Below are positions 1 through 10,505 of a stretch of DNA of 64,000 nucleotides, one piece after another (positions within the stretch are counted from its first letter, which is position 1; every line of letters begins with the position of its first letter). Origin of the DNA: Lampris incognitus. Lineage: Eukaryota; Chordata; Actinopteri; Lampriformes; Lampridae. Made by a program: the position numbers and the translations under genes. Location: positions 27,006,224 to 27,070,223 of the forward strand of contig NC_079214.1 of the NCBI RefSeq assembly GCF_029633865.1. The letters run 5' to 3'. The notes under the pieces are model-generated. The model saw only the letters and a program-made list of their open reading frames with translations. It made no database searches and was not told the DNA's origin.

Positions 1-87
1 ACCACAACAGCGTTTACCACAGAAATACCAGAAACATGGCGGCTGACTCAGAGCGCGCTTGTGTGTGACGTCATCTGTCAAAGACCT
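1..87. other. Unassigned left-edge sequence
   Basis: The first 87 bases contain no feature I can name. They are not part of the inverted repeat that starts near 88, because similarity to the copy near 60.6 kb begins at the atataaacgg segment. Confidence 0.4.
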
Positions 88-690
88 ATATAAACGGTTA
101 GTTAAAGTTAGGTAACGTTATTAGGATATCCAAAGTAACATTAATGTTAGCTAGCTAGCTAACGTTAGCTAGCATTAGCTAATGTTGTTAGCTGTCTAGC
201 TAGCTAACATAACGCAAATCATTAACATTGTCAGCTAATGCTAGTTTGCAATTGCTGATTGTTGTTAGCTATGTAGCTAACGTAACGATAATCACGTTGT
301 TAGCTAGCTAAAAAGTAATCTGAAACCGATACACTAGTGTTAGCTAACCTTAGTTAGCAATCGCTAATTACTAAGAAGTTACTGCAGCTGGCTAGCTAGC
401 CAGTTAATACAGCTAGCTAGAGCATCTGATCTATCTTTTTATCTCGTATGTTGCTGCGAAGTCCCGCAATGTGATCTTTTTAAACTGGCAGAACATTAGC
501 TACCTAAAAATGCGACAAGGTGGCCTTAGCCAGGAAAATAATTACCCCGAGAAGATCGTGCCGTGACACCGGAATGACTGAAGCTAAGCTAGCAACAGCC
601 TCGGACAAAGCTAGCATGAGTGAACACATCTACGCACAGATGGATGTAACAACCGCCGGAGGCGAATTTCCAAAATGCAGGGTGGCAGGG
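88..690 (+). repeat. TAGC-rich dispersed repeat, copy 1
   Basis: About 600 bp rich in gttagctagctagctaacg-type words. The reverse complement of 60045-60615 matches it through several shared blocks: ggttattaggatatccaaag near 115, the ggctagctagccag block near 390, the ggaatgactgaagctaagct block near 571 and the aaaatgcag block near 673. Similarity ends sharply near 690, where the copia LTR begins; the other copy continues with unrelated sequence there. I see no ORF with known domains. It is probably an unclassified interspersed repeat truncated by the copia insertion. Confidence 0.7.
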
Positions 691-1733
691 TTTTAGTTGA
701 ATTGTTCAGCGATTCTGGTGTTCATACGCAGTGCTAGACCGAAATAAATGCTAACTTTACGGAAGAATAAATACACAGTTGGGCGTCAGTTCTCCTCTTA
801 CCGGAATCAACGTAGAAAGAGAAACGTTATTGACAGATGCACATTGTTATTGTAACGGGGGCAGTCCTATGCTGTTCTATGCTGGTCAGCCTGCTGCATG
901 CCCGTCACTCTCATCATTAGCTCTGCGTTGTGTTCTAGTTGGGTGGGGCCCCAGGTGTTGTGGGGGCCCTCAGTCTCTCATCATCATCATCATCATCATC
1001 ATGATCAAGGAAGGAGGGGGGACACACAGGACTCTATTTGGCCCACCTTGCCATTTATTTTGGTTTCAAACCCTTCGACAAACGTCCAGTCCTCCAGCGG
1101 GAGCGGTGTTTCTTACGGACGTGGGGGTCGAAGTTCAACCACTGCCCGGACTTCACTCGTGTGCGTTAGAAGGAGAAACCGTCCACGGGACTCCGATGTA
1201 AGAAAGGATAAACAAGTATTTTATCCCACAGCTTGCAGTATCTTCTTACAGGGATACTCAAGGTTACGTTCTCCTCAACCAGCAAAACTGTCCTACGGTA
1301 AGAAATACGTGTGGCTCGGCTCGATTGCTGCTTGAGACTCCTCCCACAAAACAAAAATGGCCTCTCCCGCGTTCCCTCTTCCGTGTACCCACAAGACCTC
1401 TCTCTTAAAGCGACAGTACATGTATATGACGGTCGTTGGAAAACATACATAAAAGTAAATAATGACATAAAATAAAATGTAGTAAACACAAATAACAGCA
1501 CACAGACAGGATTTGGTGATATTTCATACTCAAACAAAATAAAATAAAAACATTAATTTTAACCTGGTTACATTATATACGCACAGACCACATGTCAATC
1601 TCGGCGCATTTCATTGGCTGTTATCATTGTCTATCTTACAGTATCCGTATGTACTCATGAAGTTTGCCCGTGTTAATACAAAAATAGAGATTTACTTCTA
1701 CAATTGAGAGCACACATTTCATTTATATCAACA
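691..1733 (-). repeat. 3' LTR of the copia element, split by a solo LTR
   Basis: Segments 691-850 and 1573-1733 together match the other LTR at 6495-6821, including gctagaccgaaataaatgct and cattggctgttatc. The 5' LTR has TG..CA ends; here the low-coordinate end reads ttttagttg in place of tgttagagttg, so the terminal bases are altered. Bases 1734-1742 (cccccactt on +) give a purine run on the element strand directly before the LTR, as expected for a plus-strand primer. Confidence 0.88.
851..1572. mobile_element. Solo LTR (722 bp) inserted in the copia LTR
   Basis: The segment begins TGTAACGGGG and ends CCTGGTTACA, the TG..CA inverted ends of a retroviral-type LTR. It is flanked by the 4-bp direct repeat ttat (847-850 and 1573-1576) and interrupts an otherwise continuous copia LTR, so its borders are exact. 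There is no second LTR or internal region, so it is a solo LTR left by LTR-LTR recombination. It contains a (CAT)n run at about 979-1002. Family and orientation are uncertain; a Ty3/gypsy or ERV origin is likely from the 4-bp duplication. Confidence 0.85.
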
Positions 1734-1760
1734 CCCCCACTTGCTCTCATGTTGTTCATC

Positions 1761-4358
1761 TTAACTCAAAACATCATAAGATTTTCTACCTCGCATCATG
1801 TAACCTTTCACTTGCATGGTTACTCTCCAAACAAACTTTGCAAACTTAATCAACTTAATTTTTGTTGCAGGTTTTGTCATCACATCTGCTACCATCTGGT
1901 CTGTTGGGCAACACTCCAGACTTATTTTTCCGTCATTCACAGTTGACCTTACAAAGTGATACTTTATGGCAACGTGCTTACATCTCTGTCTGCTTACAGG
2001 ATTCTTTGCCAACGCTATTGCACCTTGGTTATCCTCATAGACCTTACGTGGTGCATACTGACGTCTGTCAATACCTTCTAGTAGTTGTACTAGGTACATA
2101 CACTCTTGTGTAGTTGCAGCTAACTTCTACCACTGCACCATAGAGAGCATCCTGACCATCTGCATCTCAGTGTGGTACGGCAACTGCACCTCAGTAGACC
2201 AGAAAGCTCTGCAGCGGATCGTCAAGGCGGCCCAGCACATCACCGGTACCCAGCTCCCAGCCATAAAAGACATTTATCACAAACGCTGCCTTCGAAGGGG
2301 TCTGAGCATCAGCAGAGACCCCACCCACCCCAACCATGGACTGTTCTCCCCCCTGCGCTCTGGGAGGCACTACAGGAGCCTCAGAGCCCGCACTACCAGG
2401 CTCAAAAACAGCTTCTTTCCACAAGCTGTTGCCCACCTGAACCTGGCTACCCACTGAATGTCTGTAGATATTTTTAAATATTTTGTACTCCAGCTCTCTT
2501 TTAACTTATTTTTAGCTTTTGGTCTTCATGTGTGTATATCTTATACTGTGTTTGCTGTGTTTGTCTGTGTCTGTCTTGCACTGTTTGGTGAAGCCACAGC
2601 CCTCATTTCATTTTTAGCATGTGCCTGCACATTGTTTTTAATGACAATAAAATTGAATTGAATTGAATATACTCTGCCCCACAAGTGGACAATGCAATAA
2701 TGGGCTACTTTTTGGTTTTCCATGAAAGCAAAAGGACAATTTTCATTTAGGCTTATACACGAACCAGTTGTGACGCCTCTGTCAGTTACGTCAGCCGCCC
2801 AATCTGCATCACCATATGCTTGTAGCCACAGTTTCTCATCGTCACATTTCCTGTAACACAACTCTTTGTCAATTGTGCCCTTCAGATATCTCAGTATATG
2901 TTTTACAGTAATTCATTGCACTTCTGTTGGCTCAGTGAAGTACTGTGACAGTTTACTTACTACAAAACTTAGATCGGGTCTCGTACATGTAGTCAGATGG
3001 GCTACCAACCATCTCTCTGTATTTTCTGGCATCACTCAACATTTCTGCATCATTAGTGTAGTGCAATTTTTGTTCACATGGTGTTGCTCTAGGGTTTACA
3101 ATCTTGCATGTCAAACCTTTCGAGCATTTTTTTCCACATACCTCTTCTGTGACATTTTCACATATTCATCACACTGGTCAAAATCGATACCATGGAAATG
3201 TTTCAATTTACCCAAGTCTTTCATCTTGAATTTTGCTGTGAGCATCTGCTTTACAACCTTCAGTGCATTTTCATCACTGGCAGCAATAATCGAGTCATCA
3301 ACCCATAATATAATTATCACTTTCTCATTTCCTGTTTCCCTTGTGTAAACACAATGATCAGCTAGATTTTGCAAAAACTCCTTTTCGCTCAGATACTCAT
3401 GCAAAATTTTGTTCCAGTTCCTGCCTGACTGTTTTAACCCATATAATGACTTTTCTAGCTTATACACCAACTTTTCATTTGTACTAGATTTCACCTCGTA
3501 ACCCTCTGGTTGTTCCATGAAAATCTCGCAATCTATTGGTGCATGTAGGTAGGCAGTTTTGACATCCATCTGATTTAAAATCAGGTTTTCCTGCACTGCT
3601 TTTTGCATCAACACTCTGATACTGGTCAAGCAGTAGGAGAAAATGTCTCCTCATAGTCTACACCCATCTTTTGACTGTATACCTTAGCTACATAACATGC
3701 CTTGTATTTATCAGATCCCTCAACATCGTTCTTAATCGCATATACCCTTCTACCCCCCCACTGCATTCTTACCCTCAGGTAAGTTGGTCAGAGTAAATGT
3801 GTCATTTTCTCTGAGCGATTGCATTTCGTCATCCATTGCATTAATCCATTCCTTTGAGTTAGTTGAGGTTACCGCTTCCCTGAATATTAGGGGTACATTA
3901 TATATCAGTCTGTAACAGTAATCTATGTTCGTCAGTACCTGATCATCACTCTCCTCATCAGATACATATTCACTTAAATAACCTGGTTTCTTCCTAACTC
4001 TAGAAGAGTATCGTGTAGGCTCATGGCTGGGCTCGCCCATCTGTGTTTTGCTGTTCACCTCAGGCCTAGTTACTGGGATCTGGCTCTGAGTACATCCTTG
4101 ACTCACATAAGTATTTTGCCTGGTCTTGCTAGCCCTATTCTGCGTCTTGACGTCATCGTCGTCAGGCGTCATGTCAGTCTGTGTCTGCTGCTCCGCAATC
4201 GTTTTTGCCACAAACTTAACCAGTCTGTGCTTCTGCACTTTCCCATTGTCAGGATAATAGACCATGTAGGCTGGGCTATTCTTGTCGTACCCGACAAAGA
4301 TTCCTTTCTCACACCTCGAGTCTAGTTTTTTCTTGTCATGCTTATAGGCATAACACAC
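1761..4358 (-). pseudogene. Copia pol: reverse transcriptase and RNase H (broken)
   Basis: Three separated blocks encode the 3' half of copia pol. 3111-3629 holds the RT, with the MDVKTAYLHA, SLYGLKQSGRNW and LWVDD motifs; the WVDD catalytic pair is intact. 3750-4358 holds the integrase tail and linker up to the RT start. 2541-2861 and 1761-2099 hold RNase H (AYGDADWA, VYEDNQGAIALA, RCKHVAIKYHFVR), separated by the L2 LINE insertion at 2127-2670. Frameshifts near 3630-3750 and 4340-4380 separate the blocks. Not functional. Confidence 0.87.
2127..2670 (+). mobile_element. L2-type LINE, 5'-truncated 3' end
   Basis: Bases 2127-2457 encode the last part of a non-LTR ORF2 in one frame (SVWYGNCTSVDQKALQRIV through FFPQAVAHL, stop at 2455-2457). 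A short 3' UTR follows, ending in an aataaaattgaattgaattgaat tail of short tandem repeats, which is typical of fish L2-like LINEs. The copia RNase H reading frame continues on both sides, which defines the insertion. This is a 5'-truncated, dead-on-arrival copy. Confidence 0.85.
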
Positions 4359-5551
4359 TGACCCAAACTTTGCATCCTAGAATTTTAGGCCGTTTTCCTG
4401 TCAGCATTAAGTAAGGCGTCTGTTTTGTTCGATTGCAAAAGCGTCTGTTCCTCACTACAGCTGCTGTCTGCACTGCATAGGTCCATAACACTTTTGGCAA
4501 CTCGCTCTCTATCAGCATACACCACGCCATGTCAAACAGGGGTCGCCAGTTTCGCTCAGCTGTACCATTCTGGTGTGGTGAGTATGGTGCTGAGGTCTCA
4601 TGCCTAATTGTATTTCTGCTGAGTAGTGTCTGGTAATTCTATCCCATGAATTCTGTACCATTGTCACATCTGATACATTTAGTTTTCCTGTATGGGGCTG
4701 TGTCAGCAAGGAACTTCCCTGTTGCTTGCACTGTGTCACTCTTATTTTTTTAGAAAGTACACAAACACTGCACTGGAATAATCATCAGTGAATGATAACG
4801 CAAACCTATACCCGTCTCTGGACTCTGGGTCTATTGGTCCCGCTAGATGTGTGTGTATCAACTCTAGAACTGCTTTGGCTCTCACATCAGGCTCCCTATT
4901 CCTAGTTCGGATATATTTTCCCTGAGTGCACACTTCGCAATGTAGGGTAAGTTTGTCTACTTTCCCCTTGATTGTCATACCATCAATAACATTTTGTAAT
5001 TTCTGAACATCATCGTAATTACAGTGCTCTAGATTCTCATGCCATGTCTCTATATCAAAACATGCTTTACATTGGTCATCACATTCATCATTTACTGTGT
5101 GTAAGTAGTATAGTCTGTTATGCTCATGAATGTGGAATTGTGTACCGTCTCTGTCTTGTAGAACGTCCTTTCCTTTCTTGAAGATTACGGTCGCTCCGCT
5201 GGCAGTAGCTTTCACAGAAAAGATGTCCTGCGGACATGAGGGGATGTACAACGCCCGTCTCAGCGTCGTGTTGTGGCGTCGCCCTCTGGTGTCGATCAAG
5301 CGCACCTCCGCCTCTCCTATGCGCTCTGCGATTCCGTTGCTTCTTGTGCCATCAGCCAACTACACGAAGTGTGTATCGACCTGGAACCTGTCGTCGAATT
5401 TCTTGAACTTTGCTATATCCGTGATGATATGTGAAGTTGCTTCCGTGTCCACCATCAAACCTCTCATCCTGACACTACGCCCTGGCTGGATCTCCGCGTC
5501 CCCGTCGTTCGTCAGGAATATATGCGCCTTGTTGCTCGCCTCCTCGGACAC
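4342..5551 (-). pseudogene. Copia protease, GAG-pre-integrase and integrase (broken)
   Basis: The frame at 5360-5551 carries the protease site, reading VDTEATSH; the expected glycine of the D-S/T-G triad is replaced by Glu. A stop at about 5357-5359 separates it from 4742-5359, which holds the pre-integrase zinc-binding region (WHENLEHC..CEVCTQGK) and the start of the integrase core (LAGPID, SFTDDYSSAVFVYFLK). The residue that is normally the first catalytic Asp before LAGP reads His (IHTHLAGP). The rest of integrase, 4342-4739, is in shifted frames. Protease and integrase are both inactive here. Confidence 0.85.
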
Positions 5552-6392
5552 TTCTCGCGCGTCGTCCCGCCGCTGTCTCCGTCTGCAGGCTTTTGCACCG
5601 ACTACACCACTGCTTGCGTTGACATGCCCTGGCTTTGTGTTCTTTCAGACCACATCTGAAGCACACTATGTCTGCACTCTCGGCTGGCCGATCACCAGCC
5701 CTGGCCAGAGCGGGTCTCGCACTTGGCTGCACTCGCGCCTTCATGACGTTGTCGTCGGATGCTGTTGCGCGCATTTTCTCAGTGTCCTCGTAGCTCCGTG
5801 GTTTCGTTTTGAATTTGGCAAAAGGCATTGTCACATCACTTTGCGTGACATGAATAGCAAACGGTTTGAATGATTCTGGTAGTCCCTTCAAAATCATTGC
5901 TACTACCAACCCACCACTCAATGTCTCACCAGCGGTTCTCAATGCGGTGATGGCTGTCTCTGCGCCTATAACGTATTCCGTCACACTCTCACTGCTCGAC
6001 TTTTGAAGTGAAGTCAGTTCTGTATACAGGCTAATTATACGTGGCTTCCCTTTACCTGCATAATAGTCTCTCGGAATTGTCAGCGCTTTCTGCCCATCGT
6101 CCGCTGCTTCCCGCATTACCAGCGACAAACTTTTATCATCCAGAAACTGGATTAGCTCCGCATAGACCTCGGCATTTTTCGCTCCATCTTCTGCACGTCC
6201 ATCATCGTCGGTAGGCTCATTTAAAATAGTGTCCTTTAGCCCTTGTAACCGAAGATGGCCCAAAAATTTCGTCTCCCACAGTTCACAGCTCTTTTCATCT
6301 CCGTCAAAGACTAGTTGAGACCAACGGCTACTCGATCTTTCCATCCTGGGTCTTTCGCCCCTGCTATTTGACTCGGCGACCCTTCTACTCAT
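5475..6392 (-). pseudogene. Copia Gag
   Basis: A roughly 300-codon frame starting [19 protein letters not shown]. It has the Gag fold region typical of copia ([24 protein letters not shown] near residues 29-56) and one CCHC zinc knuckle ([14 protein letters not shown], about residue 245). After the knuckle the frame diverges into an Arg-rich tail, probably a frameshift; the true pol frame resumes in 5360-5551. It lies just downstream of the 5' LTR and primer site, as expected for the first ORF. Confidence 0.85.
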
Positions 6393-6478
6393 GGTGCTAG
6401 CATGCTAACCGACACACGCGGTACGTTGCGATATTTCTCTCGGTAGCAAATCGCTTGATAACTATCTCTGGGTAGTAC

Positions 6479-6492
6479 TGGGCCCATAACCT
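6479..6492 (-). promoter_or_regulatory. Copia primer-binding site, tRNA-iMet anticodon-loop type
   Basis: On the element strand GGTTATGGGCCCAG lies two bases from the LTR end. It is complementary to the anticodon stem-loop of initiator tRNA-Met, not to a tRNA 3' end. This is the known copia habit of priming from a cleaved tRNA-iMet half. The position fits the LTR boundary at 6495. Confidence 0.8.
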
Positions 6493-6494
6493 CT

Positions 6495-6821
6495 TGTTAG
6501 AGTTGAATTGTTCAGTGATTCTGGCGTGCATACCCAGTGCTAGACCGAAATAAATGCTAACTTTACAGAGGAAAAAATACACAGTGGGGCATCAGTTCTT
6601 CTCTTACCGGAATCAACGTAGAAAGAGAAACTTTATTGACAAATGCACACTGTTATGTGTGGTCTGTGCGTAGACCACATGTCAATCTCAGCGCATTTCA
6701 TTGGCTGTTATCGTTGTCCAACATACAGTACCCGTATGTACTCATGACGTTTGCCTGTGTTAATACAAAAAATATCGATTTACTTCTACAACTGAGAGCA
6801 CACATTCCATATATGTCAACA
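6495..6821 (-). repeat. 5' LTR of the copia element
   Basis: A 327-bp LTR reading TGTTGACATATATGGAATG at its start on the minus strand and ending CTAACA. It matches the split copy at 691-1733. Its outer edge at 6821 abuts the gypsy F relic exactly in the middle of the RT/RNase H coding sequence, so copia inserted into, or was joined to, that relic. Confidence 0.88.
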
Positions 6822-9211
6822 GTGTCCGAGGAAGTCGATGGTGGTCAGCCCGAACTGGCACTTGGCTGGACTGACGATCAGCCCATGCTGGCTGAACCGC
6901 TCGAAAACAGTCCGGAGCTGGGACAGGTGTTGGACATTGGAGGTGCTGGCGACAAGGATGTTGTCTAGATAGACGAAAACAAAAGGCAGGTCCCGCAGCA
7001 CCGAATCCATGGGGCGCTGGAATGTCTGCGCGGCGGTTCTTGAGTCCGAACGCCATGTACAGGACATCGAACAGTCTAAATGGGGTGATCACCGCCGTTT
7101 TGGGGACATCCAGTGGGTGGACGGGCACCTGATGGTAACCACGGACGAGGTCCACTTGGGAAAAGATGACTTTTCCAGCTAGATGGGCGGAAAAATCCTG
7201 GATGTGTGGGACTGGGTAGCGGTCCGGTGTCGTAGTATTGTTGAGTCGGCAGTAATCACCGCACGGGCGCTACCCACCACCTGGCTTCGGGACGATGTGT
7301 TGGAGCGGCGAATGATGCCGAGACGCTCCATATTCTTGAACTCCTCCCTGGTGGCGGCGAGCTTGGCCGGGTCGAGACGCCGAGCCCGAGCATAGACTGG
7401 TGGGCCAGTGGGGACGATGTGGTGCGCCACTCCGCGTTTGGCGTTGGAAGACGAGAAGGTGGGCTGCGTGAGGACCGGGAACTCAGCGAGAAGCCGGAGA
7501 AAATCGTCTGTGGCGGAGAGCATGCTAGACAATCTGATGGAGTCCGCTCCGCTGAGAGTACACACATACGAACTGAAAGTGACAGCATCGATCAAGCGGC
7601 GGTTTTTGACATCCACCAGGCAGCCCATAGGCGCATAGGAATTCCGCGCCAAGGAGGGGAAAGGCCACTTTTGCCGTGAAAAAGTCCAAACCGAACCGCT
7701 GTCCTCCGAAACACAGCTCCACGTACCTAGTGTCATAAGTGCGGATGGGGCTGTCGTTAGCGGCTTCCGTGTGGGTGTATATCCGCAGGACAGGATGTCT
7801 ATTCTCAATGCGGGAAGGACGCTCCTCTGCGCGCCCGTGTCGCACAGGAACCTCCGTCCAGAAATGGTGTCTTAGATGAAGAGCAGCCTGCCAGTTCGGC
7901 CGACGCACATGGCCACTACTGAGCGCCGGCCACGGCGTTTCCCGCCGCGTTGAAACTGCACGGAGAACGGCACCGCTTTGCCTTGGGTGGTAAAAACACA
8001 GGCCGTGGTCCTGCCGCCGTTGAAAGGCTGCTGCTGCAACTGTTGTGTCTCCAGGCAATGGTGAAAATGTTTGGGCAGGAAAAAACGCGGCCGCGCGGTC
8101 CTGTTGACCAGCCAGGAAAAAAAAAAGTTACCAGCCTCCTCGGCCAGAGCATGACAGTCAGTGATGGCGGTGTTGGCTAAAGCAGCCCGTACCTGAGAAA
8201 GCAGCTGTCGCAGAAACAGCTGGATGAAGAGGAAGTCGGGCTTGTGCTCTCCCAGCAGATCTAGCATCCTGACCATAAATTCGAACGGCTTACTGTCACC
8301 GAGGCATGGTAGAGAGAAAAGCCAGCTGGCCCGCTCAGCGTCAGAAAGTTCAAAAGTTTTCAACGGGTGAGCCTTGAGTATTTATGCTGCTGCGGAGGAT
8401 TTTTGAGGAGGCTCACCACTCTGGTTGCTGTTGAACCGCCGAGAGCCAACACCGCATAACAGTATTTTGTGGCGTCCGCGATGATTTCCCGCAATGCGAA
8501 CTGCGCTTCTGTCTGGGTCGTTATTCTTTACGAGGCTCGCGAGCCCCATAAGGCTCGTGAGACTTTGTTTTGCGCCTCATATAGATCCACTGATAATAAG
8601 AACATAGCTATAACCTACTTCTTTAGGTTCTGTTTGTGCCCTGTTTTAGCACATTGAAATAAATTATCCAGAAGATGGCAGCATACTGAAGATACGTCAA
8701 AGAACGTAGGCTAAGTAACAGCGTGGGATCATGGGTAGACGTATAGCCTATGTGTGTAGCTTTGCGAAACATTTTTTTCATGTTGATAATGCTTATGTAC
8801 AATTGCATATGTACACGCATACATAAGATGGGTTCCACTCACATCCCTACAAACTCACAAACAAGTATTATATATTTTAATAATGCAATATAATTATTAA
8901 TTGAGAATAAAAAGAGATGTAAGGATGGAAAGCATGGTACTATGTTTTTTTAAACATACACAAAGATGGTAAATATCTTGAGAGTGATGATAAAAAAAAC
9001 ACCCGAGTTATATCTGCAATCTCTGTGGCTCTTTGAGGAATGGTCTTACTCATAAGTGGCTAAGAAAATTAGTGAGTACCACTCTGGGCGAACCAAGCCG
9101 AGGCTGACGGCTCCCAGAACTCAGGCAGCTTGAGAGAAACTGCATTAGTCGTCATGTTCACGGAGAGTTGTCTCTGGAAACGTCCAGCAGACATCACGTC
9201 GGGGGCACCAA
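6822..9211 (-). pseudogene. Ty3/gypsy element F gag-pol relic
   Basis: Running right to left: Gag start at 9155 (MTTNAVSLKLPEFWEPSASA), then a 565-bp foreign insert, then the rest of Gag (8521 to about 7900), a protease-like region with a retained FGGQRFGLDFF..LLGAEFL segment (7525-7760), and RT fingers/palm (7155-6822). RT motifs [14 protein letters not shown] and FVYLDN are seen; the second Asp of the YLDD box reads Asn (6960-6971). Several frameshifts and a stop (near 8352) break it. RNase H and integrase are missing because the sequence stops at the copia LTR. The left LTR is lost. Confidence 0.82.
8518..9082. mobile_element. Unidentified 565-bp insert in gypsy F gag
   Basis: The insert is flanked by the direct repeat tctggg (8512-8517 and 9083-9088). 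The interrupted Gag frame continues on both sides when the insert and one repeat are ignored, so the borders are well defined. I see no terminal inverted repeats, no poly-A or microsatellite tail, and no protein domain. It is AT-rich with scattered inverted words (gaggctcgcgagcc at about 8530). The family is unknown; a small non-autonomous element is the likeliest explanation. Confidence 0.65.
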
Positions 9212-9378
9212 TGTAGAAATTGCAGGAAAGTAGGGACGGACAATTTTTCTCATTGACTACACGAACGCGTGTGTCTTTTATTTCTTTTCACAAAACCAAC
9301 AGCCCGAGCAACATGGCGCTGCCCCAAACAATCATCCTCGTAGCACACGCTGTCAACCCGGAACCACTTTCGGCCTGT
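9212..9378 (-). repeat. Partial 5' LTR of gypsy F
   Basis: The minus-strand LTR would end ...TTTCTACA at 9212, followed by TTGGTGCCCCCGACG, which looks like a primer-binding site, and by the Gag start 57 bp on. The outer part of the LTR is cut by a LINE tail from about 9379, and no second LTR remains in the window, so its full length is unknown. Confidence 0.55.
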
Positions 9379-9488
9379 CCAGGGTGTCTCCCGCCTACCG
9401 TCCAATGACTGCTGGGATAGGCTCCAGCATCCCCGCGACCCCGAGAGCAGGATACGCGGTTCAGATAATGGATGGATGGATGGAGTCC
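9379..9488 (+). mobile_element. LINE 3' tail with (ATGG)n
   Basis: Contains the common fish LINE 3' end ctgctgggataggctccagc, cgcgacccc and a terminal (atgg)n run. The same tail occurs in the opposite strand at 31683-31765. It is probably an RTE/Rex3-type 3' end; only the tail is present. Confidence 0.65.
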
Positions 9489-10458
9489 GCTACAATATGA
9501 ATATTTGAAGGAGTTTCATGGACAAATCAGTACAGAGTCCAACGGACAAAAATGTCACATTTTTATGCAAATTGTGCCCGCCGGGTCTGAGAAAAACAAG
9601 TCCGACTGTCAGCCATATCGGCAACGAATTCGAAACGACACAGCGAGTTGAAGCATCTGACCATCTGAGTAGGACATTAACAAAAAACAGAAGACATTAA
9701 CAGGATCTGATTCATGTATTTGGACTGTAAACTTTGAACTAGGAACATGAACTTTCATTTTAATCTGTGTGAATTGAACTTTGAGCTAGCTCTTGTGAAG
9801 TGTAAACTTGCACAACCGAGGGGGAGAGAGAGCGAGAGAAGAGCGAGGGAGAGAAATGAGATCATTTTGTTGGGTTGCACGATCAGTATTTATTATTGTA
9901 TTTTCTGCCTCTTATCATCACATATCTGTATGTGTGATGTGAGACGCAGCAACATCAACGTAAAATCCAATTGTACATCCAATAGGCAAACTACAGTCCG
10001 AAATTGTAAATTAGCTTACTTTTGATGATTACAGCAGGAGTGACTGGGCTTGGTGTGGGCGGTGAGTTGAGAATGATGCCTGAACTTGAGCTGAATTCTC
10101 TCCCTCCTGCTCCTCATCTTTTTGTGACAAACTTGAGCAAAGTGTTTTGTTTCGCCATGATTTCTATCTTAACCTACATTACAAGCAGCTAGCAAGCTGA
10201 AAGTAGGCTTCTGTTCCTCTGTGAAACGCGCTGGCTGTACAGAGTGAAAGAGGAGGGGCTGCTGATAATCTGGCATTTGCGAAATGTGCTGCCACTTAAA
10301 AAAAATCTGACCAATCATCATCATATGGTAAGCAATACGTAAGAAACGAGAATTGCTTAATTTTTATTGGTCGCGTAATCACATAATTGAAAGTGTTCAC
10401 TGACTGCAATTCACTGGACGATCCAGCAAAAAAAGAGAGCCTTCTGATTGGTTGGGCC
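9489..10458. other. Intergenic, no recognised feature
   Basis: About 970 bp with short AT-rich and purine-rich tracts (gagagag near 9830-9860). No coding domain, RNA gene or clear repeat boundary was recognised on either strand. Confidence 0.4.
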
Positions 10459-10505
10459 TGAGTGCCAAGTGGATGGGCCCAGGCCCACCCACGGCTACGC
10501 GCCAG
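10459..10505 (-). repeat. Terminal fragment related to the hAT at 25.4-26.8 kb
   Basis: The run gggcccaggcccacccacgg followed by ctacgcgccag resembles the right end of the hAT at 25401-26768 (caggcccacccgtggttacg then cccctg). The opposite end was not found, so this is a partial or highly diverged copy, perhaps a MITE whose left end I could not place. Confidence 0.4.

Larger units (their letters stand above)
691..6821 (-). mobile_element. Ty1/copia LTR retrotransposon, degenerate, with nested insertions
   Basis: A minus-strand copia element with LTRs at 691-850/1573-1733 and 6495-6821, a tRNA-iMet-type primer site next to the 5' LTR, and a polypurine tract (1734-1742) next to the 3' LTR. The order Gag, protease, integrase, RT, RNase H, with integrase before RT, is diagnostic of Ty1/copia. 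The internal part is cut into several frames by stops and frameshifts and by an L2 LINE fragment. The base after the right LTR (gtgtc) is not repeated before the left LTR, so one flank was rearranged after insertion. Copia elements are uncommon in vertebrates but are known from fishes. Confidence 0.9.

Noticed and set aside
121..430. Satellite or telomere-like array made of tagctagc words
   Set aside because: The words are irregularly spaced with no fixed period, and the region has a single inverted partner rather than an array.
898..1335. Possible His-rich metal-binding ORF
   Set aside because: The His run is a (CAT)n microsatellite within a solo LTR; no domain and no splice context.
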